Assembly (NCBI RefSeq): GCF_000003815.2
Contig: NC_049992.1
Location: forward strand, 20,686,340 to 20,750,339
Origin: Branchiostoma floridae
Lineage: Eukaryota; Chordata; Leptocardii; Amphioxiformes; Branchiostomatidae
DNA: 64,000 nt
Direction of reading: 5' to 3'
Shown one piece after another: positions 1-12,659 of this stretch. A model generated the notes under the pieces. That model saw nothing but the letters and a program-made list of their open reading frames with translations. It searched no databases and was not told where the DNA came from. The position numbers and the translations under genes are program-made. How positions within the stretch are numbered: the stretch's first letter is position 1; every line of letters begins with the position of its first letter.

Positions 1-1236
1 ACGAATTGAGCCGTTCCACATAGCTATAGCGAGGTCGCCCGGCATCAAAGTAAGCACTTCCTAGTTGGGGATATAGGGTCGGCCCGCAGGCAGTCGTTCT
101 ATCTTGCTGCTAGGCAAGCACACGCAGTCTCAACATATGAAATATAAAACACAACATGTTCGATAAGGTGCAGTCATTACCACGGGCGTATGCTAAAGGT
201 CAGGTCAACCCCTTACCCATAGATTAGAAAATAGAAACATACATTCTGTGCAATGGTACCATGCTGACAAAAGTCCGTAGGTACTATACATAAATGTTCA
301 GCGATGTTCTGAGTCAAGTTTGCTGGCAACATTAGGCAGGTGGCGTCAAAAGTCCAGTTCCAATGACAGATCGCAAAGTTCAGGGCGTCGGAGTCACATC
401 TAACAGAGTCCGGGCGTCAAGCAGATATGACTTCTACGGTTGGGAAAGTTCATCGGCGAAAAGAAGACCGGAGAGATCAGGCTGGAGTCGGCTTGCAACA
501 GCACGATGAACTGGGTCTGTGCTGGTCCGAGGGACAGGATTGCATGGGTGCAGTCTCAGAGGACAACCGCATGGCGGGATGGTCTCGGCACATGGCGGCG
601 GTTTGTCGGTAGCATAGCACCGTGGTAGCGGCTGGACGGCATTGTCCACGATCAGTCGGTGTGGCGGTAGTGGTCTCTGGGCGAGTTTGGCGGCACGGTG
701 GAACGTCGGGGCGAGGCCAGGGGGCGTCGTGGCACGGTAGCAGGGCTTGCTGGAGGTCTTGTCACCAGGCGAGTCAGGCGACATGGTAACGGGGCAAGGG
801 ATGGCAATAGGACGGGGTCCGGCCGCTCCTAAGCGTCACCACTATTACATATATAAGAGGAACGTCTTCTCTATGAAGAACGTCCACACTAAGTCGTGTC
901 TTGTCTGAGACTGATTTAGGGAGATCCGGCTGCCCTTCTTTATTATTCCTCTCTTCTATACTAAAAAAAATTGCCTCATCATATTCTCTATCAACGTCTA
1001 CTATATATTCTCTATATACTCATATCTACGTCGATGGCTACGCCCTTTATTCTTGTCCCCATGGTCGACCCCATCATCCAGTTTAGTTAAGACAGAAATG
1101 GCAGCAAGTCAGAGGGACCTTTACGTGGTTGTGAAATGCTAGAGATACATGGCTAGTTAGAGTTAACTTATTAAAGACCAAACTATTTTCCGTTAGAAGA
1201 TATCGGGAGCCTTAGCTGCAAACGCTCCAATAATCC
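1..1236. other. No recognised gene; GC-rich segment and TATA-like site
   Basis: I see no recognisable protein in this stretch. Bases 430-830 are clearly richer in G+C than the surroundings, and the short ORFs there overlap on both strands without resembling any family. TATATAA at 850-856 follows this block and is followed by a pyrimidine-rich stretch to about 1080, an order reminiscent of a promoter or of an LTR U3-R-U5. I could not find LTR ends, a primer-binding site or a target duplication, so that is only a suggestion. Confidence 0.3.
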
Positions 1237-1781
1237 ATGAATGGTGATGTGCTACAAGAGAGAGACTTCTTTCGCCTACTCGGTCTTACCCTCTCCAAAA
1301 AAAAAAAAAATTCGGGACAAGTTACAAAGAATATACATTGCCAAATCTGCAGCTATGAAAGTCTGTTCACTTCTCTAAGCCAGGCTCTTACTCCGGACAT
1401 AAAACTCCATCTGTGCAAATCAACTATCGGCCCATGTATGGAATACTGCTGTCATCCCTGGGAAGTTGCCCCTAAGGGATGTCTGCAACTCCTGAAAACA
1501 GCATTTTAAGAAGAATGTGTATGCCTATTGGCAATCAGTTAGCATTTAAGCTTGACCTTCTCTCCCACAGGCGAAACGTCGCATCCCTGTCCCCTTTTTA
1601 CCGGTACTTTCATAGCTTTTGCTCCTATGACCTCATACTACTTTTCCCGTCGCTGAGAACCTTTCAGCGAAACACTAGGTTCTCGCATCACTATACCGTC
1701 AAACCTGTATTAGCGGTCACCTCGGCATCGAAACCACCTGGCCTATGCAATCAATTTTGTCCCTTGGATTTTTACCGTTGA
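1237..1781 (+). pseudogene. Decayed LINE reverse transcriptase, C-terminal part
   Basis: Two overlapping frames together read like the region after the catalytic core in Jockey/CR1-type non-LTR retrotransposons. The first frame (1237-1509) has an RLLGLTLS block and then KSTIGPCMEYCCHPWEVAPK. The second (1479-1781) has the conserved LSHRRNVASLSPFYRYFH block. The switch between frames near 1500 is a frameshift, and an A-run at 1298-1310 interrupts the first frame. The catalytic YADD region and the endonuclease are missing upstream and the 3' end is not seen. It is a dead fragment; the exact clade is uncertain. Confidence 0.7.
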
Positions 1782-2160
1782 CCTAAGCATTAAGAAATAG
1801 TCTATAGCGGCTACATGTACAACGCGGCCACGGTCACACGATTTCCGGTCCTGTAGATACAGAAACACTGCCTATTGCGACCGTACGGAGGCTGTATGTC
1901 ACCTTTCGCCTAGTTTAGATCGTAGTTTGCGAGGATTTTGAGTTCACACATGGTCATGTTTGCGTCCCGCGTGCCTTGAACGATAGAGCGCAAGTCTTTT
2001 TCGGCGAATTTACCAACATTGCGCATCGAAATACCAATCATTTTAGGGAGATTAGACTTTGGCAGGGTCAGTTGGATTGAGACGGTCGAGACAATGAAAT
2101 TTAGACGATCGAGACAATGTTACTCGGCGAGAAAGATAAGTGGGTACTGAAATAATGTGT
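1782..2160. other. Unannotated intergenic sequence
   Basis: No ORF of interest and no repeat recognised between the LINE remnant and the Helentron end. Confidence 0.4.
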
Positions 2161-2161
2161 A

Positions 2162-3860
2162 ACTAGAAAGGCCGACATTTGCTTGAGAGCAAATACAGCA
2201 TATTTCAGCCATCTCCCTCCCCATGCAACAATAGACTATTTCAAAATCACCCATTTGAGAAAATCACTTTTACTAATGACGGTTTAACCCAAAAATGAAT
2301 CTTACAAAATTCCCCCGTTCAAGAATGGACTCCAGTGCACCCTATGTGAATTTGCACAATAGACCAGTCCAGAAATACTCCCACTGAAACCTTGGCCTTT
2401 TGAATAAGAAACCAAATCCAAAATTGAATTTAGCAAAAAAGGTCCCAGTGCATGAAAAGGTATAATAGACCAGTCTAAAAACACTTCCACTAAAAATTGA
2501 ATTTTGAATCATCACCCGTCCAAACTGAATTTGAAAAAATCCCCCTTCCGTGTGCAAAAAATGGACTCTTCAATGTTAAGTAGAGCAGTCCAAAAATACA
2601 TCCGCTAAGATAGGACTTTGACATAATCACTGAAGTCCCAAAAATAGATTTTTAAAAAAGCCAATGGATTTTTTAAAAAATCCCCCCTCCATGCAAGAAT
2701 GGACTCTTCCAGCACACCCATTTAAAATTGCACCAGTCCAAAAATAACCCTACTGAAAGACTTTGACAAACTAGAAGTCACCAAAGTCCAAAATATGAAT
2801 TAAAAAAAATCCCCCCTCCGTGCGAGAATAGACTCTTCCAGCACACCTTCTGTAAAACTGCAAAATAGACCTGTCCAAAAATACACCCACTGAAAGACTT
2901 CACCAGTCTGAGGATGAATTTTAAAAAAAAATGAACCCCTCCGTGTAAGAATGGACTCTTCCAGATAACACCGGACTCGCTGATTGGCTGTCACCCCCCC
3001 CCCCCCTCTTTAGGATATAGATTCAGGCTAAGTGATTGGTTACCTATCTAATTAGATTAAATAGACATATATGCCGGAAGGTGCAATCTGCAGCTGGGGT
3101 CAACGACCTTAAGGTCATCGACCCCTCTGGCTATCTGGCTATTGGAAAATGACAAAAAAATCCCCAAATATATCATTTTGACGTAGTCTATGACAAAAAT
3201 TATACATGTGTCATTTGAATAAATATCTAGTGCACCATTTTACCAAAATTTAGGTCACTTGGTTTTAAAACCAGAGCACAAGAGCCAAAAGTGTACTTTT
3301 TGGTCATAAAATGGCCAAATAATCGCAAAATTAAGCATTTTGTTGTACTGTATGCCTCAACTGTTAATGAATCCATGTGCGCATATGTCTAGGGCACTCC
3401 TATACTAAATTTCAGGTCATCCGTTTCTAAAACCAAGGTACAGGAGCCAAAAGTGTCCTTTTTTGGTAAAAAAATGACCCCAAAATCGCAAAAACAAGCA
3501 TTTCGTTATACTGTACACCAAAAGTGGTATTGAATTTTTATGGGGGAATTATCAAGGCACATCTGTGCCAAATTTCAGCTCATTCGGTTATAATACAAGG
3601 GTACAGGGGGCCCAAATATACAGTTTGGGTCTTAAGATGACCAAAAAACCTTAATAAAATCATTTTAAAGGCAGATATGAAAAAAATGAAAAAAAAAAAC
3701 GTCTGGGGGTATTGGCCCACTCTACCCTTGTGTCAAATTTCAAGTCAATCGGTTCAGGAACAACGGAGATACCGTGTTCCGAAGATTTGACAGGAGAAAG
3801 AAAGAAGAAACATTACGAATACAATATATTTCACCATACCTATGGTATGGCTGAAATATA
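2162..3860 (-). mobile_element. Non-autonomous Helentron/Helitron2-like element (copy A)
   Basis: Read on the minus strand, the element starts at about 3860 with TATTTCAGCC followed by a small hairpin (CCATACC ata GGTATGG). It ends at 2162 with a 6-bp-stem hairpin TTTGCTctcaAGCAAA, an 11-base spacer and CTAG, followed by T. The 5' TATTTCAGCC is matched by its inverse complement just inside the 3' hairpin (2201-2210). This asymmetric inverted repeat plus 3' hairpin plus CTAG is the structure described for Helitron2/Helentron elements. It carries no Rep or helicase ORF, so it is non-autonomous. Inside are diverged tandem repeats: units of roughly 120-135 bp near 2300-2990, and units of about 160 bp at 3150-3760. 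A C-run sits at 2994-3006. It matches 15207-16950 in inverted orientation. Confidence 0.75.
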
Positions 3861-5498
3861 AATAGCTCGTGGTCAATTAATCAGCATTTTTCGATAGTGG
3901 CAATCTGTCTAGATCTATAGTGGCTATAATTTTCCATTCCCTTGAGTGGCCGATAATGTTTGACAGTACTGTTCAACTTTTTTTCGGTTTCCAAGTTCTT
4001 CTACAGCAACAATTTCTTTCACCGGACAATTTTAGTGTTTCCTCATTATTTATGTAAATTTTGATATGTTTTATCATGGCTTATGTCTAATAAAGCTCAC
4101 CGTCATTAATCTTAATGATGTAAGTATGGAGTTCCTATCATTCGCCACTGAGTCCATAATTTTCTAAAGAAATATGCAAAAGAGTATTAATTTTCAAGTT
4201 TATGTTGAGTAAATAAAAAAAAAAGAAATAAAAAAGCCGCTAGAGCTGAAGGCGGTGGGGCAACTGACAGAATTCTCTTCCCCAAGAGTAATGTACCGCT
4301 GAAAAATCACAATCACAGCATGTAAAGAACATGAGTTATTAACAATGGAAGTTTAAAGACCAGAAATCTGGACGCAGGGCACGCAACCATAAAAGACTAT
4401 CTCCTACCAGGATGCCAGTTGCCAAATTGACTCCTCATGTACTCTTAACATTATAAATGGCTTAGACCCTGCAGGAGATCTCTATCCGTCTGCAAGCTGG
4501 ATACTAAAAAGAAAGGCTTGGTATTACAGCAGACGACAAAAAGAAATTTGCATATTAACTGACATCGAGATTTCAAAAGTCCTGTCCAAATTTTTTCAAG
4601 AAATCATTTTAAGACACAGATTAAAGACCCAGATAGTTGCTGAAAGCATAGAACCCAATGTAGTACAGTTTAGGTGTTCATAACTTGTTTTCACAAAAGA
4701 GCTGGGGCATTATGTTGTAGCAGGGCCTTCTGTTTGAAATCCTTGTTTGAACTAAAAGATCAGCCCCTGTCAGGTATGAACTACATAATTTTTTGTAACA
4801 TGTAACTGTCTTCCCTAGAGCTTTGATATCTAGTAATATGGCTTGTGGTTACATTTATAGTTATATTCCAAAAGAGACCAGTGTAGTAGACTTGGACTCC
4901 TTAGGACTGTACAAATTCTATCTGGGTCAAAACACTTCCAGGCAGACCATGGCCAGCTATACTTTATAATTTTTGTAAGCTGACTTGTGAAGCTTTGCTG
5001 AATTTTTGTAGTCATACTTCAATTCCTTATCAGTTCAAGACTCCAGGCTTTTAAAAATAATGTTTTAAAGAGTAACTCCGATGCTTGCTAATCTGTATTA
5101 GCCTTCCTCCACTGAACAACATTGTGGTTGGGACCAGACTGGGAGCTTGTAGTTTAGGTTAGCCGAATTTATTGGGTAATTTTATAGTACAACCTTGGTC
5201 TTTAACTGCAGTACCTTAGGTAGCTGGTCTGAGGCACCTTATCTAACTTGGTCTTCGTTTTTTTAACTCCTACCTGCCTACCAAATGTCATCAGTATCCA
5301 TCTAAGGCTACTCGAGTTATGCTGTTAAGACACACACACAAAGAGACAAACACGCCCAAAAGATAACCTTCTGGCAAAGGTAATATCCTCCTGGCGAAGG
5401 TATTAAATAACAGTCAGGCGTTACCTAGATGTTCTACAACCTTATTATCATGTTGTAACCGTGAGAATAAAACTGAAAAAAATACCATCTACCCCCAG
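3861..5498. other. Intergenic sequence or 5' introns of the FReD gene
   Basis: No exon is recognisable. The missing 5' exons of the downstream fibrinogen-related gene (signal peptide or stalk) may lie here or further upstream. A segment near 5300-5410 resembles sequence at 55430-55560 and looks like a dispersed repeat. Confidence 0.35.
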
Positions 5499-7697
5499 AC
5501 TGCCAGGATATCCTCGACATCGACGAGACCACGCCCAGCGGCGTGTACACGTTGGATCCACGGGACAACCTTGGCAGCTTCCAGGTCTTCTGTGATATGG
5601 ACACGGACGGCGGCGGCTGGACGGTAAGTATGGCCATTAAACTACTACCGTAACATCAGATTCGGCTAAACTTGTGTACGCTATTGTGTTATGGTATATC
5701 CTAGAGTTTTAGCTTTGTTTTCTTGCTCTTGAAGTTGTTCCAGAGACGCCAAGACGGAACAGTGGACTTCTACCGGGACTGGGATGACTACAAGAACGGC
5801 TTCCCTTCCAACCTGACCGGCGAGTTCTGGCTGGGGAATGACAAATTGTACCGCCTGGCCGTGCAGAAAGACTACCAGCTCAGGGTGGATATGGAGGATT
5901 TTGAGGGGAACACGGCATACGCGACTTACAGCATGTTTGACATCTCACCTGAATCCCAGAACTACAAACTCCACATTGGGTCTTATAGCGGTAGTGCAGG
6001 TGAGGTAGTTACCGCTTGCAACATATGATCTTGAACCGATACTGTACCTAAAATGAATCATATGGTCCTGCCTCTGAATTGAATTTGAACGCGTCGCGTA
6101 GATTGGCAAAGAAAGATATGGTACACGTAGATTCATGTCTCCAAACTATTATCAATACATACATAACATGCATTGGCATAATACCGGTAGTAAGACTTAT
6201 ACCGGTAGATTAAAAATACTGGAACTTAAAGAGATCTACACATGCAACAATATTTATTTCTGAGCTGTGCACACTTCAGACATCTAGGTGTCCAATACAT
6301 CATTTACAAAGCATCGATAACAATGCATTCGAAGACAACAGGGCCGAAAGTTTTCAGTATCTTTTTCGGAGTAGGCAGCTCGTCGTGGGACGAACACACT
6401 GTCACATTCATTGCCAAATTTATAGATCATAATTACACATGCTCACGGCACAAGACGAACATGATTCAACAACAATCTTGAATTTCTGTTGGTGACCTAC
6501 AACTCATGTAAAAGTGTGAAGAACCGTTGCATAATAGCCCGGATCTACGACTGAATGGGCAAAATTGAACGTACGCAGCCATTTTCCCGCCATTTTTATA
6601 TCTACGCAAGCAGTAAAGCGTTACGTCATAGCGGTTGTGACGGACAGAAGTTAAATGAAAATTCTTGACAGTATACGTCCGTTTTCTCATGACATTTTGT
6701 ATGCTCATGCAGGTTTATGTTTTATGCATTTACTGACAGAAAAGGAAGGAGCACCAGAGGATGTATAAAGGTGCATAGCGGCAGTTAATTGTGCCGTGTT
6801 TCTTCCTACCGGTATTTTTTACCCCCTCCCAACCACGCGTCCGTTCGCCGTGTAATTCCGCGGCGTGTTACAATTACAATATTACGCTTTTAGCAGGACA
6901 AGAGTGGCAGAAAAGTTACACAGAAGAAGTGGCAAGGGTAACCTATAACAGCAACATGTAACTGGAGAAAATGATGCGTTGACAATTTGTCAAAACAGTA
7001 TGGCTAGAGAAATCGTCGTAAATGTACCGGTATTATGATAATAGATGTTACATACATACATACATACATACATAGACATACTCTATCGAGTTATTTGCAG
7101 TATTAACAAAGTTCGGCTTTCAATGTGCATGACCTTTTTTATCAATGTTTACGGTAAAATCGCCATTTTCCATTTGCGCGTTCCAAATAGGTGAGGGGTA
7201 CTTTGGGAATTGTGGAGCAGCGTTACATCGAAAGAAAACATATTTTGCATAATATCGGGATTTTGTGCTAAAGATATGCAATTGCTTATAGAAACATGGA
7301 TATTGAAGTGCTACAAAATAAAAGACAAGAGATAAGCACCGTTGACAAGTCATAGCTTATTTCAGTTCGCATATCCCAAAGGATAACCTTTAAAGATAAT
7401 ACAAGCTACGTGAATCAAGCGTTGTTGGATCAATATATTTTCCTTGTCACAGGGGATAGCCTGTCTTTCCATGACGGGAAACCATTCAGTACCAAGGACA
7501 GAGACAACGACAACGCCTGTGCTCAGACGTTCAAAGGTGCTTGGTGGTACAATGTTTGCCACAAATCCAACCTGAACGGGCTGTACCACCTGGATCCTTT
7601 TGAGAGTTACGTTACCGGTGACGGCGTCACCTGGACGCACTGGAAGAGTAACTACTCCTTGAAGCGTTCGGAGATGAAAATCCGTCCAACTCCATAA
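5499..7697 (+). CDS. Fibrinogen-related domain (FReD) protein, last three exons
   Basis: Three exons encode one complete C-terminal fibrinogen-related domain of about 211 residues: 5499-5623 (entered in phase 1, ends phase 0), 5735-5999 (ends phase 1) and 7453-7697 (stop TAA at 7695-7697). The acceptor and donor sites are canonical (for example acg/gtaagt at 5623). Exon 1 has DCQDI, SGVYTL and [11 protein letters not shown]; exon 2 begins [16 protein letters not shown]; exon 3 holds the DRDNDN calcium-binding motif and the [13 protein letters not shown] stretch that forms the acetyl-group (GlcNAc-type) binding pocket in ficolin- and tachylectin-like proteins. The four expected cysteines are present. 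Secretion and a role in glycan recognition are inferred from the family. The upstream exons that would carry a signal peptide or collagen/coiled-coil stalk are not identified, so subtype (ficolin-, FIBCD1- or angiopoietin-like) cannot be decided. Confidence 0.88.
6535..6705. repeat. Dispersed repeat in FReD intron 2, also at 55305-55390
   Basis: The segment containing AATAGCCCGGATCTAC and CCATTTTCCCGCCATTT recurs almost unchanged in intron 10 of the ATP13A3-like gene. A minus-strand ORF through both copies begins with the same peptide-like string only because the DNA repeats. Family unknown. Confidence 0.6.
7050..7075. repeat. ACAT tetranucleotide microsatellite
   Basis: About six tandem copies of CATA/ACAT in FReD intron 2. 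Confidence 0.9.
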
Positions 7698-10481
7698 CTT
7701 TACACATCATATTGTATCGTTCATGTCAATGGAGCTGAAGTAAAATTTGTAAAAGGTTAGCTGTTAATCTCAGTATCGAGATTTTGATATTGAATGCCTA
7801 TATATCTTGATGATATATATCCGTTTGTGATATACAATATTGACGGCCTTCCTTCAACAATATGACCAATAATCAACTTCTAATACTCAACTTCCATTTA
7901 CTTTAAATCGTACGCTTAAAGCAAAAAAATTGAATCAGTATTTCCAATACAGAAGGATTATACTAAAATGATGTTGAAATCCATCATAACCTCTGAGATT
8001 TGTTTAAGCAAGATAAAAAAAAACTCTTATTGAATTACTTGTCTTCATAGTCCCAATTTGAAATGTTATGTTCTGGATCTGCTTTTTGGTTATTCTGTAT
8101 TTTTGGAAAAAAGCGAGTCTAGGAATGGTGGTTTTGTGGTAGAAGTAGACGTCCATAGGATATGCATAGCTTTTTCTTTCTTTTTAAATTTTACTTATTA
8201 TCATATCACTAGATACAGGCACACAATGTCCCTTTGGCGACAGATCAAACCAAGTTTACGTACGAACATAATCTGACAACATCCGAAAGCGAGTTTGCCT
8301 GTGAATGGATGGAAGATATCAGGTCTATTACTGGTGATTCTGTCGTAGAGGTAGACGCTGTGCCAAGTAGTTTTGCTATTTTGATATTACTCTAGAAGTA
8401 CGTAATAATTACAAGTATATGGTCTGTACAGCCAAGTCGTCGGATACTGCCTGGGCCATGAAGCATTTTGACATCCTTCTAAAATACACAATTGATCTTG
8501 GTTATTGAGAATAATAAAAATAAGTCCATAATAGAAATACTTGACCCTTGCAGTAATACATATTGGCCATAATTCATAAAGCTGCAGATGAAAACCAGTT
8601 GGCTGTACAACAATGATGACGTCACATTCTTATTACCTTATGCATAATGGTTCTTTTGAGTGATCTCCAGCATCAGTATACCTCTCTTTTTATTTTCTGT
8701 CTTTTTTGGCATCATGTGTCTCTCTCCGGTAGTTTGTGTTTTCTCTGCTCCTTTATCATTATATAGTTAAGTAAAATACTGATACATCCACACACCCACA
8801 CCGCTAGCACAGACTTATAGCAATATTAAATTTAGTAGGTTATGAGTACATAAACATCATAGTAGGTTGGGAGGATATAAACATCGGAGTAGAGAAACAG
8901 ACATTAAAGCACATCGATACCAAGCTCAAATTTCAAGATAGCACATGTATCTTACTCATGCCCACTACATTATCCCAAGCATGCACAAATCTATCTACAT
9001 ATTGAGATAATGATAATGTTGATGTTCATCATTGAAACCTATATTAGAACGCAAGATGTATTTCTTTTATCAAACATATATCCGCATATATATAGGTAAC
9101 TGTAAGTAAACTTAGACCCCAGTTTTTGTGCAGTCTAAAGTCTGATAATTGAAAAGAGGAAATACTACCTTTACCCTCTTCAGTTAATACCCACGCATAA
9201 ACTGACCGGGTTTGAAACTTGTGCATGTAGTCAACATAAGATATCATCTTACATCCATTATAGGTTAAAGACTTTTGACTGCACGTCAATGATATCAGAG
9301 GATATATAGAAACATGCAATTTTATCAGGAAGATTAATGTCTGATGGAGATATTGAAAAGCTTTTTAAAAAATGTAGTAAGACAACGTGTCATGTGTTGT
9401 CATATTACCTTGTAACAGACAACGCACTGATTGAAGAAACGTAAGGGTTATGGTAAAGATCATGTAAAGGAAAACAGGTAGTAAATGTTGAGCAAACCAA
9501 CAAAAGAAGAAGAGTGAAAGAGATTGTACGTATCGCATCTATAACAATGAAATAATTACCAGCACTGTTATATCTGCTATGTATCATTGAGACTGGAGAT
9601 GTTAAGGCAAGAAGCTGAATTTTTTTTGTTGATTCTAATAAAGTAAAATTGCAACTGCTGAATAAGCTTCTGTGTTCAATAGCGTACCGGTGTCACATGT
9701 CGGATGGGTGTGTAAGTATTTGACAAAAAATAAATGAAATGGCACATCTTCCTATTGGAGTAAAATAGAATAGTGTGAATGTAATAATATACAATGAGAA
9801 GAAAGGATGTGGTGTTTAAGTATTAATGATATTAAATCATGAATTTTATATGATATATATTCACATGAAAAGAACGGTTTGCATGCAAAAAAAGATGACC
9901 GAAGTAACCATATCATTCATATCTGGGTCCGTGATACAAGACCAGGCCACCCGTTATGCTGATGTCTAAAAATGAAACAGCACTATTTCGAAGAACTAAA
10001 TTAGGTATAATGACTGATTCGAGGAACTTTGTGAAGACACCATGGTGTATGGTGTAAGTGAACTGAACTGAATGACTGATATTAGTCCGTTGATAACTGC
10101 ACTTGTGCATTTTGTGCCCGCAGTTTTTCTAGACTGCAATCTGTAAGGTCACGGTTAGACAGTCACGATAAAAATTATTAAGTTGAAATGCAGTCTAAAA
10201 ACACATTTTGTAAAATGTTTTACATTATTCAGTGAATTTTATATACCTTTTGCATACACACCAATATTTTACACACCATTAGCATATGGTCACCAGCACA
10301 TGTTTAAGATTGGGTATTTCATACCTAAAGCACACTAACTCACTCACTAGGTCTATTTCGCTCGGAATCTCTACTTTGAACATAGCTAGGATTAAAAAAA
10401 TTGCCTAACACAAAAACCTTTCTTCTTTTAAGGACAGTCACGTGGTAACCAAACAAGTTAAACAATTTTCAAAAATGTATT

Positions 10482-10483
<2 letters not shown>

Positions 10484-10529
<46 letters not shown>
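10484..10529. repeat. (AT)n microsatellite
   Basis: About 23 uninterrupted AT dinucleotides. Confidence 0.95.
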
Positions 10530-10533
<4 letters not shown>

Positions 10534-10789
10534 AATATATACAGATTTAAGAACAGTACTGGTGCAGTTCCACGTCTTGCAAAAAAACGTTCTTGAATTA
10601 TTAGAACACTGACGGGAAATTTAAATGCTGTTGTAAATTTTTATATGATTTCAGACTGGCATGGAACACCCGTCCCTCTCCGCTAACTTCGCGCAGTGCA
10701 TGATAGAAAAGTGGAACAAAAGCGCCACCTAGCGATCCACATGTTGTCGTGGCAAAAAAAAAAAAAACTCACCATGTAATAGTTCGTAT

Positions 10790-11120
10790 GGTCCAGCATG
10801 GACACTAATAATCTCCATGAAAAATGGAGATATAGTTTTGGGTGTGTCTGTCTGCCTGTCTGTGTGTCTATGTCTGTCTGTCTGTTTGTGTTTCCGGATA
10901 TTTGTGGTCAACATAACTCAAGAACCTCTGGATGGATTGCCATGATATTTGGTATGTAGGTAGGCCTTAGGAAGACGAAGGTCAATGTTAATCGGCCCCC
11001 TGGTATGTGACCTTGGAACTGCAGCAGCCCTGGTATGTGATCTTTGTAACTGCAGCAGATATTCCGTCCTTTATTTCTTTTGACCTGGATGTGCTATGGT
11101 CTTGACTTTTTTGGTGGCAG
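10790..11120 (+). repeat. Dispersed repeat with CTGT-rich core
   Basis: The order is ATGAAAAATGGAGATATAG, a run of CTGTCTG units, then GGTCAACATAACTCAAGAAC and CTGGATGGATTG. A diverged version with the same order lies at 56510-56900 and a shorter one at 36420-36560. This indicates an interspersed repeat family of unknown class rather than local low complexity. Confidence 0.55.
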
Positions 11121-12185
11121 ATAGCTTGTGATGTAATGGATAGGTAGTGTATGTTGCTCTGGAACTGCAGGGGCGTTTTCTCAAAATCATATAAAGAGGA
11201 TAACTGGACAAGGGAACGACAAATTTAGATTATATTTTGTATGTATGTAGCTTTGACAGAGATTTACATATAATCCAGTGCAAAGCAAACTGGCACTTGA
11301 TTGGCATAATTCATGAGGGAAATCTACATTTGTAGTGTTTGCCATTGTGAGACTCAAATACCAGTCATATATGTAGTTTGCGGCTGGTGGAACGTTAACA
11401 GATATTAATTTTACGAAGTATATCCACAATTTGCATAATTGATGTAAACGTGCTAGAATTCTTCTGAATGGTACAATAATAATTTTGACCAGTGTAGGTT
11501 ATCTAAATGTGTACATAACCAATCGTAAATTATGTAAATGTGGAAATCATTTACATAATCAGACTATTTCATGGAGATATGAGGTCACCGTAATCTTGTT
11601 TGGTCTTTCTAGTAAAGTACTGATCATCATGTACGATCTGTATCTGTATCTGTATAGCCGGTATTACCGCGCTTCGGCGTAACACATCAGCTTCGATGAG
11701 AACATATTCCGTGGCAGCCTGAGGTTTAGGCCTTTGAAAAAACCTGCAAGTAAAAAAAAAACTGTTAAAACTACATGTCATGTTCAAAGTCCATCCCATG
11801 GGTGAGGTGCCAATCTCTGTGTAGCCCTTAGACCACGCAAAAGTCAAGTCCACCCTGAGTGGTGTGTGTTCAGCTACCACACTGTTTCTCATAAGTACTA
11901 CATGCTAACATTATTGCTATTGGGGGGCCGACTGCTCTCTTGTTTTCAGCCAGGGGCTGAATCGTCTGGGCCAAATTGAAAGGGTCTGTAATGACAGCCT
12001 CTATACAACGCCTAGTGACCTCAATACGACAGTAACTGCCCTAGTTGCCGCGATAGCACTGTCTTACACTTAAACCTAGAAGGTCCCCTTCTATTTGCGA
12101 TAAGTGCAGAGGATTCGTTTACGTGCTCAAGGTGTGGCTTTCGTCATCCCGGGATCTCCAATCAACGTCATATCTAACGGACGTC

Positions 12186-12335
12186 CCACTCATAAGCTAG
12201 GCACTCATTTACACCTGAGTAAAGTGAAAAATGTAAAATGGCTTTCCAATGTGCAGAACATCATGGTTTCTCAGCGGTTTTGAACCCAAAACATTGGGGG
12301 GTTGGAGCATTGACCTTACCGATTGCGCCACACGA
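12186..12335 (-). mobile_element. tRNA-derived SINE
   Basis: On the minus strand a tRNA-like head has an A-box-like GCGCAATCGGTAAGG (complement at 12316-12330) and a B-box-like GGTTCAAAACC (complement at 12276-12286). They are spaced as in RNA polymerase III promoters. The body downstream ends in a segment with ACACCTGAGTAAAGTG that is shared with the SINE at 17060-17225 (ACACCTGGGTGAAGTG). It is a SINE copy, not a functional tRNA gene. Confidence 0.65.
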
Positions 12336-12659
12336 TACCACTGGTGCCAAGATTGCCATACTTTTCGTCTCCTGACCTCCTAGATACAAGTTGCATATTG
12401 TACCACAAAGACCATGAAACATTTAAAAGTCTGTGTTAAATTATTGTTTAAGTATTACAGAATATTTTCCTTTCAGTTAACACTACACCACATGACAAGA
12501 CTGGACAATGACGTACCCTTTTTTTATATTTCAGCCATACCATAGGTATGGTGAAATATATTGTATTCGTAATTATATTTCAGCCATACCATAGGTATGG
12601 TGAAATATATTGTTATATTGCAATCCATACGTAGTATGGGATTGCAATATATTGCTTTT

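Larger units (their letters stand above)
7698..12185. other. Long stretch without recognised genes
   Basis: AT-rich DNA downstream of the FReD gene. Short ORFs occur on both strands but none resembles a known family. The minus ORF at 11569-11892 includes a plausible splice acceptor near 11743 but gives no recognisable domain in any frame. Identified inside: an AT dinucleotide array, a transposon-like dispersed repeat near 10790-11120, and simple repeats. Confidence 0.4.

Noticed and set aside
434-784. 116-codon minus ORF in the GC-rich block
   Set aside because: GC-rich sequence keeps several frames open on both strands; no domain, and composition looks incidental.
2302-2994. Minus-strand ORFs of 60-70 codons with similar peptides, and the plus ORF at 16008-16223
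   Set aside because: They are translations of the tandem repeats inside the Helentrons; the similarity comes from the DNA repeat.
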